From SIG350 sp964520895 (GTDB taxonomy: Bacteria > Bacillota > Clostridia > TANB77 > SIG350), in assembly GCA_964520895.1 (NCBI GenBank), contig CAZFOR010000029.1, positions 1 through 15,929 of the forward strand: a DNA stretch of 15,929 nt, in the 5' to 3' direction. How positions within the stretch are numbered: position 1 is the stretch's first letter; each line of letters begins with the position of its first letter. This document shows, in pieces, positions 12,238 to 15,929 of this stretch. Under the pieces are notes generated by a model. It ran no database searches, was not told the DNA's origin, and saw only the letters and a program-made list of their open reading frames with translations. The position numbers and the translations under genes were made by a program.

Positions 12238-12705
12238 TTATATTGTTTTACATACATCTATCCATTGTATATAATTTGAATACTTTTCTAATTCATCAAT
12301 ACTAAGTTCAATTACACTATTACTACTTCCACAAGCAGGATAAACTGTATCAAATCTTTTCAATGAAGTATCCAAATATACCTTTACACTATCTTTTATT
12401 CCAAAAGGACAAACACCTCCTATTTTATGTCCAATTAGATTTTCTACTTCATCTGGTGTAAGCATTTTTGCTTTAACATGAAACATAGTTTTAAATTTCG
12501 AGTTATCAATTTTCACATCTCCTGATGTAACAATTAAAACTGGTTTATCTTCTACTTTAAAAGATATTGATTTGGCAATTCTGTCAGGTGTGCAACCTAT
12601 TGCTTGTGCTGCCAAATCAACTGTTGCAGAAGATACATCAAATTCCTTTATTCTTGAATCTAATTTCATATCTTTAAAATATTGTTTTACATTTTCCACA
12701 CTCAT
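12238..12705 (-). CDS. YbaK/EbsC-type aminoacyl-tRNA deacylase
   Basis: A 155-residue single-domain protein of the YbaK/ProX superfamily, whose members free mischarged tRNA (for example Cys- or Ala-tRNA-Pro). Family marks are the conserved lysine K45 in DRIAKSISFK, GHKIGGVCPFG (residues 92-102) and YPACGSSNSVIELS (122-135). YbaK, EbsC and ProXp-ala are not easily separated by eye. The ending with the ACGS...IEL block resembles the EbsC/YbaK side. It is the last gene of the HD-GYP-rnhB-phosphorylase operon. Its binding site AGGAG (12713-12717) overlaps the stop codon of the phosphorylase gene. Confidence 0.9.
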   Translation of the reverse strand: MSVENVKQYFKDMKLDSRIKEFDVSSATVDLAAQAIGCTPDRIAKSISFKVEDKPVLIVTSGDVKIDNSKFKTMFHVKAKMLTPDEVENLIGHKIGGVCPFGIKDSVKVYLDTSLKRFDTVYPACGSSNSVIELSIDELEKYSNYIQWIDVCKTI

Positions 12706-12715
12706 ACTCTATCTC

Positions 12716-14020
12716 CTATTTAATAATATCTAATATCATTTCTTTGTCTTTTGCTTTTTTATCTGATATTTCAAAACATTCTTTTACTTTATTAATTATT
12801 TCTTCACTTTTTTTCAAATCATTTATATGTATATAACATAATGCTCCATCTTTATCAATAAAATCATTCACTTTATAATTTAGTACAAAACCTACACTAT
12901 AGTCTATTTTATCATCTTTTTTTAATCTGCCTCCACCTATTTCATTTAAAATAAAGCCTAATTTTCTTGCATGTATTTTATGTACATATCCTGATTTATT
13001 TGCTTTAACTGATAATATATGTTTTGCTTTAGGCAAAAGAGAAATATCCTTTATTTGTTTAACATTTCCACCTTGTATTTGTATCCACTCAATAAACTTT
13101 TCATAACCTTGACCATTATATATTTGTTTTTCAATTAGTTTTTTATTAGCTTCAATACTATTTCCTTTTTTAGCCATCTTAATAATATATGCACCAAGTG
13201 TAGTTACTACTTCTAATACATCTGGCTCTATTCTACCTTTTAGGCTTTCTATTGTTTCTATTACTTCTAAACTATTACCTATTGTTCTTCCAAGTGGCTG
13301 GTCCATATTAGTAATAATTGCTATTGTTTCTTTATTATTAGCTTTACCAATATCAACCATTGTTTGTGCTAATCTTCTTGCACTAGATATAGTTCTTGAA
13401 AACGCTCCATCTCCACAAGTTACATCTAATAATATCTTATCTGCTCCTGTTGCTAATTTTTTTGACATAATAGATGATGCTATTAGTGATACTCTATTTA
13501 ATGTACCTGTAACACTGCGAAGGGAATATATTTCTTTATCTGCTTTACACATATCATCTGATTGAGCCATTTGACATATTTTATATTTATTTACCATATC
13601 GACTACTTCATCTAATGTATATTCAAATTTAAATCCACCAATTGATGATAGTTTGTCAACTGTTCCACCTGTAAAGCCAAGTCCTTTACCTGACATCTTG
13701 ACCATTGGAATATCTAAACTTGCAATTAAAGGATTTAAAATCATAGTTACTTTATCACCTAATCCTCCTGTTGAATGTTTGTCAATTTTTATGCCATCAA
13801 TACTAGATAAGTCATATATTTCACCTGAATTTGTCATTGCTAATGTCAGATTACTAATTTCCTCATTTGTCATTCCATTTAAATATATTGCCATAAGAAG
13901 TGCTGACATTTGATAATCTTTTACATTTTTATTTATATATTCATTAATTGCAAATTCTATTTCTTCTTTTGAAAGTTCTTTTTTGTCTCTCTTTTTTTCT
14001 ATTATTTCTAAAATATTCAT
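12716..14020 (-). CDS. pdp: Pyrimidine-nucleoside (thymidine) phosphorylase
   Basis: Splits uridine, thymidine or deoxyuridine with phosphate to give the base and (deoxy)ribose 1-phosphate, in nucleoside salvage. The 434-residue length is normal. Phosphate-binding KHSTGGLGDK (residues 81-90) and the signature SGKGLGFTGGTVDKL (110-124) are present. The base-binding residues are R168, S183 and K187 (YSLRSVTGTLNRVSLIASSIMSKK). The C-terminal alpha/beta domain contains VHKIHARKLG and a late GGGRLKKDDKIDYSVG. Dimeric and cytoplasmic in the family. No deoC, cdd or pnp genes adjoin, so it is not in a classic salvage operon here. Clear AGGAG site before the ATG. Confidence 0.93.
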   Translation of the reverse strand: MNILEIIEKKRDKKELSKEEIEFAINEYINKNVKDYQMSALLMAIYLNGMTNEEISNLTLAMTNSGEIYDLSSIDGIKIDKHSTGGLGDKVTMILNPLIASLDIPMVKMSGKGLGFTGGTVDKLSSIGGFKFEYTLDEVVDMVNKYKICQMAQSDDMCKADKEIYSLRSVTGTLNRVSLIASSIMSKKLATGADKILLDVTCGDGAFSRTISSARRLAQTMVDIGKANNKETIAIITNMDQPLGRTIGNSLEVIETIESLKGRIEPDVLEVVTTLGAYIIKMAKKGNSIEANKKLIEKQIYNGQGYEKFIEWIQIQGGNVKQIKDISLLPKAKHILSVKANKSGYVHKIHARKLGFILNEIGGGRLKKDDKIDYSVGFVLNYKVNDFIDKDGALCYIHINDLKKSEEIINKVKECFEISDKKAKDKEMILDIIK

Positions 14021-14037
14021 AATTTGTCTCCTAATAA

Positions 14038-14661
14038 TTAAATAAATTTTTTACAAAATGTTTTTCTATGTATTTCACATAACCCATTTTCTTTTATTTT
14101 TTGTATATGCAATGCTGTACCATATCCTTTATGTTTTGCAAACTCATAACTAGGATATTGTTTATCCATTTCTTCAATCATTCTATCTCTTGTAACTTTT
14201 GCAATAATTGAAGCTGCAGCAATTGATATACTTAAACTATCACCTTTTATTATTCCATCTAGTGGTATTTTAGTATCAACTTTTTTCTCAGCATCAATTA
14301 ACAAATAATCTGGTTTAACATCTAATCCTTCTATAGCTCTTTTCATTGCAAGTCTTGTTGCCTCTAATATATTTATTTCGTCTATAATATTATTATCTAC
14401 TATCCCCACACTATATGATATAGCCTTTTCTACAATCTCATCATATAGTTTATCTCTTTTTTTAGGTGATATTTTCTTTGAATCATTTAATCCTTCAATA
14501 TATTCATTTTGTTTTAATATAACAGCACCGGCTACAACAGGGCCTGCAAGAGGTCCTCTACCTGCTTCATCAATACCAGCTATAGATTTATATCCTTTTT
14601 CATATAATTCATTTTCAAATTTCATCATATTTTCTAATCTTGTTTTTTCTTCTTGTTTCAT
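14038..14661 (-). CDS. rnhB: Ribonuclease HII
   Basis: Removes RNA from RNA-DNA hybrids and nicks at single ribonucleotides in DNA. The 207-residue product has the four catalytic acids D31 and E32 (GIDEAGRG), D123 (LLIDA) and D141 (IKGD), with the spacing expected from other RNases HII. Further family blocks are LNDSKKISPKKRDKLYDEI, SIAAASIIAKVTRDRM and AKHKGYGTALH. A charged N-terminal extension of about 24 residues precedes the core. GGAG precedes the ATG, and the gene begins nine bases after the HD-GYP gene ends. Confidence 0.97.
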   Translation of the reverse strand: MKQEEKTRLENMMKFENELYEKGYKSIAGIDEAGRGPLAGPVVAGAVILKQNEYIEGLNDSKKISPKKRDKLYDEIVEKAISYSVGIVDNNIIDEINILEATRLAMKRAIEGLDVKPDYLLIDAEKKVDTKIPLDGIIKGDSLSISIAAASIIAKVTRDRMIEEMDKQYPSYEFAKHKGYGTALHIQKIKENGLCEIHRKTFCKKFI

Positions 14662-14670
14662 TATTTACTC

Positions 14671-15600
14671 CTAAAACTTATTCATCATTTTTTTAGCATA
14701 ATCTTTTAATTCTTTTAGCTCTTGTGTTACTATTTTATAATTTTGTATATTTTTAGTTAAAATAATTATATTATTATTCATATATATTAATAATTTATTT
14801 GCATCAGAAATATTAGAAATATCAAAATCCTTAAGTTTATTAATATTTCTATTCATAGATATTTTAGTTAGTATATCATCATTTCCCATTTTCTGATTAA
14901 TATATTTCTCTAAGCAATTTAATATATTTTCACTATATTCTAATTGTTTTTTATATCCATGTAAATTTCTCTTTATAGTATTTAATACTTCAGTTTTTTC
15001 ATTTATAATAGCAAGTAACAAATAATATACTATCTCTCCATCTGTTTTTCCATTACTTACATCATTATACATAATTTCAAATATTTGTTTTGTACTAAAT
15101 TCTTCTTTATATTGTCTTTTATTAAGTAATGCACTATATACATCAGCAACTTTAATAATTCTTGTTTCTGTTGATATTTGTTTTCCTGAAAGTCTATCTG
15201 GATATCCTGTACCATCTAAATTTTCATGATGCCCTCTAACAATTTTTGCATATTGATGCAATTCATCAAATGACATACAAACATCATATCCTTTTACTGC
15301 ATGTGATTTCATTATATCATATTCTTCATCTGTAAGTTTCCCAGGTTTTTGTAATATATCCGGGCTTATAAATATCTTACCTACATCATGTAAATATGAT
15401 GCTATCATAATAAACTTTGTAGCCTCTTCATTTAAATTCATTTGTCTACATATTTTATATACTTGTTTAGGTACATCTTCAATATGCTTTCTTGTATACA
15501 TATCTATTTCTTTTAACACTTTTAATTGTGTTTTTATTGATGATGGTAATTCATTATAGTATATCTTATCTGTATCTAAATACACATTACTTTTAAACAT
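14671..15600 (-). CDS. Stand-alone HD-GYP domain protein
   Basis: A 309-residue protein with a full HD-GYP hydrolase core at about residues 25-185: H39, H71-D72-V-G-K75, H100, H124-H125-E126, then D129-G-T-G-Y-P134, and D153 (VADVYSAL). HD-GYP enzymes typically hydrolyse cyclic di-GMP or related cyclic dinucleotides, and every recognised metal ligand is present, so an active enzyme is likely. There is no receiver, PAS or membrane sensor domain. The last 120 residues are helical, with many asparagine and lysine residues, and are of unknown role. The ATG has GGAGG at 15607-15611, and the gene is first in an operon with rnhB, pdp and the deacylase. Confidence 0.9.
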   Translation of the reverse strand: MFKSNVYLDTDKIYYNELPSSIKTQLKVLKEIDMYTRKHIEDVPKQVYKICRQMNLNEEATKFIMIASYLHDVGKIFISPDILQKPGKLTDEEYDIMKSHAVKGYDVCMSFDELHQYAKIVRGHHENLDGTGYPDRLSGKQISTETRIIKVADVYSALLNKRQYKEEFSTKQIFEIMYNDVSNGKTDGEIVYYLLLAIINEKTEVLNTIKRNLHGYKKQLEYSENILNCLEKYINQKMGNDDILTKISMNRNINKLKDFDISNISDANKLLIYMNNNIIILTKNIQNYKIVTQELKELKDYAKKMMNKF

Positions 15601-15622
15601 TTTATACCTCCATAATTTTATC

Positions 15623-15658
15623 TAATGAAAGAATATCACATTAACCTTATATAGTCAA
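15623..15658 (-). promoter_or_regulatory. Sigma-A promoter of HD-GYP operon
   Basis: TTGACT (15653-15658, complement), a 17-base spacer and TATTCT (15630-15635) with TG in the extended -10 position. The start would lie near 15623, with a leader of about 22 bases to the HD-GYP ATG. Confidence 0.75.
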
Positions 15659-15718
15659 TAAATGAATTTTAATTATTTTGTTTTATAAAAATTTGTTTTA
15701 CATATATCTTATATTTTC

Positions 15719-15755
15719 AAAAAAACACAGACCTTGAAATATCAAAATCTGTGCT
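15719..15755 (-). terminator. Intrinsic terminator of the gene beyond the right edge
   Basis: On the minus strand AGCACAGA and TCTGTGTT pair over 8 positions (six Watson-Crick in the core, one G-T) with a 16-base loop, and T7 (complement of 15719-15725) follows. It lies about 117 bases downstream of the stop at 15873. Confidence 0.75.
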
Positions 15756-15872
15756 TAAATTATCTATTTAACTATCATAGCAATTTGTTAATTTTTACCT
15801 TTTAAAAATATTATCTCATAAGTACGGCAAAAACCGCTTAAAATTAACTCTTACTCCGTTTTTAAACCTACA
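15756..15872. other. Non-coding 3' region with minor hairpin
   Basis: The region downstream of the partial gene holds one small hairpin (AAG-TA-CGG with CCG-CTT around 15820-15840) and otherwise AT-rich sequence. No gene is visible. Confidence 0.4.
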
Positions 15873-15929
15873 TCAGTTTTCAGCTATTACATATGGTTCT
15901 GTGCTCGTTCCTGACCCATTTACTCGGAC
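15873..15929 (-). CDS. C-terminal end of a probable surface protein
   Basis: The frame entering from the right edge encodes VRVNGSGTSTEPYVIAEN and then TGA. The G-S-G-T-x-x-x-P-Y-V-I pattern is the common ending of the last beta-strand repeat in secreted or surface proteins of Clostridia, such as pilin-like and DUF6273-type proteins. Only 18 residues are visible, so the family is not assigned. A terminator at 15719-15755 follows on the same strand, which supports a real gene end. Confidence 0.5.
   Translation of the reverse strand, partial: VRVNGSGTSTEPYVIAEN

Noticed and set aside
13653..13913. Plus-strand frame opposite the phosphorylase gene
   Set aside because: Lies opposite the KHSTGG and SGKGLGFTGG motifs; no start signals.
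1..15929. CRISPR array, insertion sequence, phage or toxin-antitoxin genes
   Set aside because: No regular direct repeats, transposase, integrase or toxin motifs were seen; the only mobile-like trace is the single REP-like hairpin.

Overview
The window is very AT-rich bacterial DNA with closely spaced genes, strong AGGAGG-type ribosome binding sites, sigma-A type promoters and Rho-independent terminators. This is typical of Bacillota. A KOW-domain gene between map and infA, a stand-alone HD-GYP protein, an unusually short AlaRS and strong codon bias to A/T point to the class Clostridia, probably an uncultured gut-type lineage. That placement is inference. The standard code fits: TGA is used as a stop and there are no in-frame TGA codons.

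Layout. (1) Positions 1-2758, all on the minus strand, hold the adk-map-KOW-infA-rpmJ-rpsM part of the ribosomal spc/alpha supercluster. rpsM runs off the left edge. A good promoter precedes adk, and a perfect TTGACA-N17-TATAAT promoter lies at the end of map and drives the translation genes. A folded, locally GC-richer element separates rpmJ from rpsM. (2) At about 2775-2809 a REP-like hairpin marks a break in synteny: secY, usually upstream of adk, is absent. (3) Positions 2809-6940 on the minus strand hold a membrane and envelope operon: a GT-C glycosyltransferase, a GT2 polyprenyl-phosphate glycosyltransferase, a DUF2304 protein and an SMR/EamA-like small flippase, followed by a TrmH-type RNA methyltransferase and a membrane-anchored thioredoxin-like protein. 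The first four fit a module that loads a sugar on a lipid carrier, flips it and transfers it outside the membrane. (4) tRNA-Gln(TTG) and tRNA-His(GTG) share one promoter and one terminator. (5) A lone plus-strand gene at 7522-8061 encodes a protein built from an ungapped internal duplication with two four-cysteine modules. Its promoter overlaps a dyad, and an A/T-tract region lies upstream. It is the least explained gene here. (6) alaS (compact form), a HIT protein and an FAD-dependent dehydrogenase form a minus-strand operon. A GNAT acetyltransferase gene is transcribed divergently from alaS, with its own promoter and terminator. (7) HD-GYP, rnhB, pyrimidine-nucleoside phosphorylase and a YbaK/ProX-type deacylase form the last minus-strand operon, under a clear promoter. 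The right edge holds the last 18 codons of an unknown, probably surface, protein and its terminator.

The best candidates for something undescribed are the cysteine-module repeat protein with its promoter dyad, the L36 protein that lacks one zinc cysteine, the folded element before rpsM, the promoter/hairpin overlap before the KOW gene, and an open frame directly downstream of adk.
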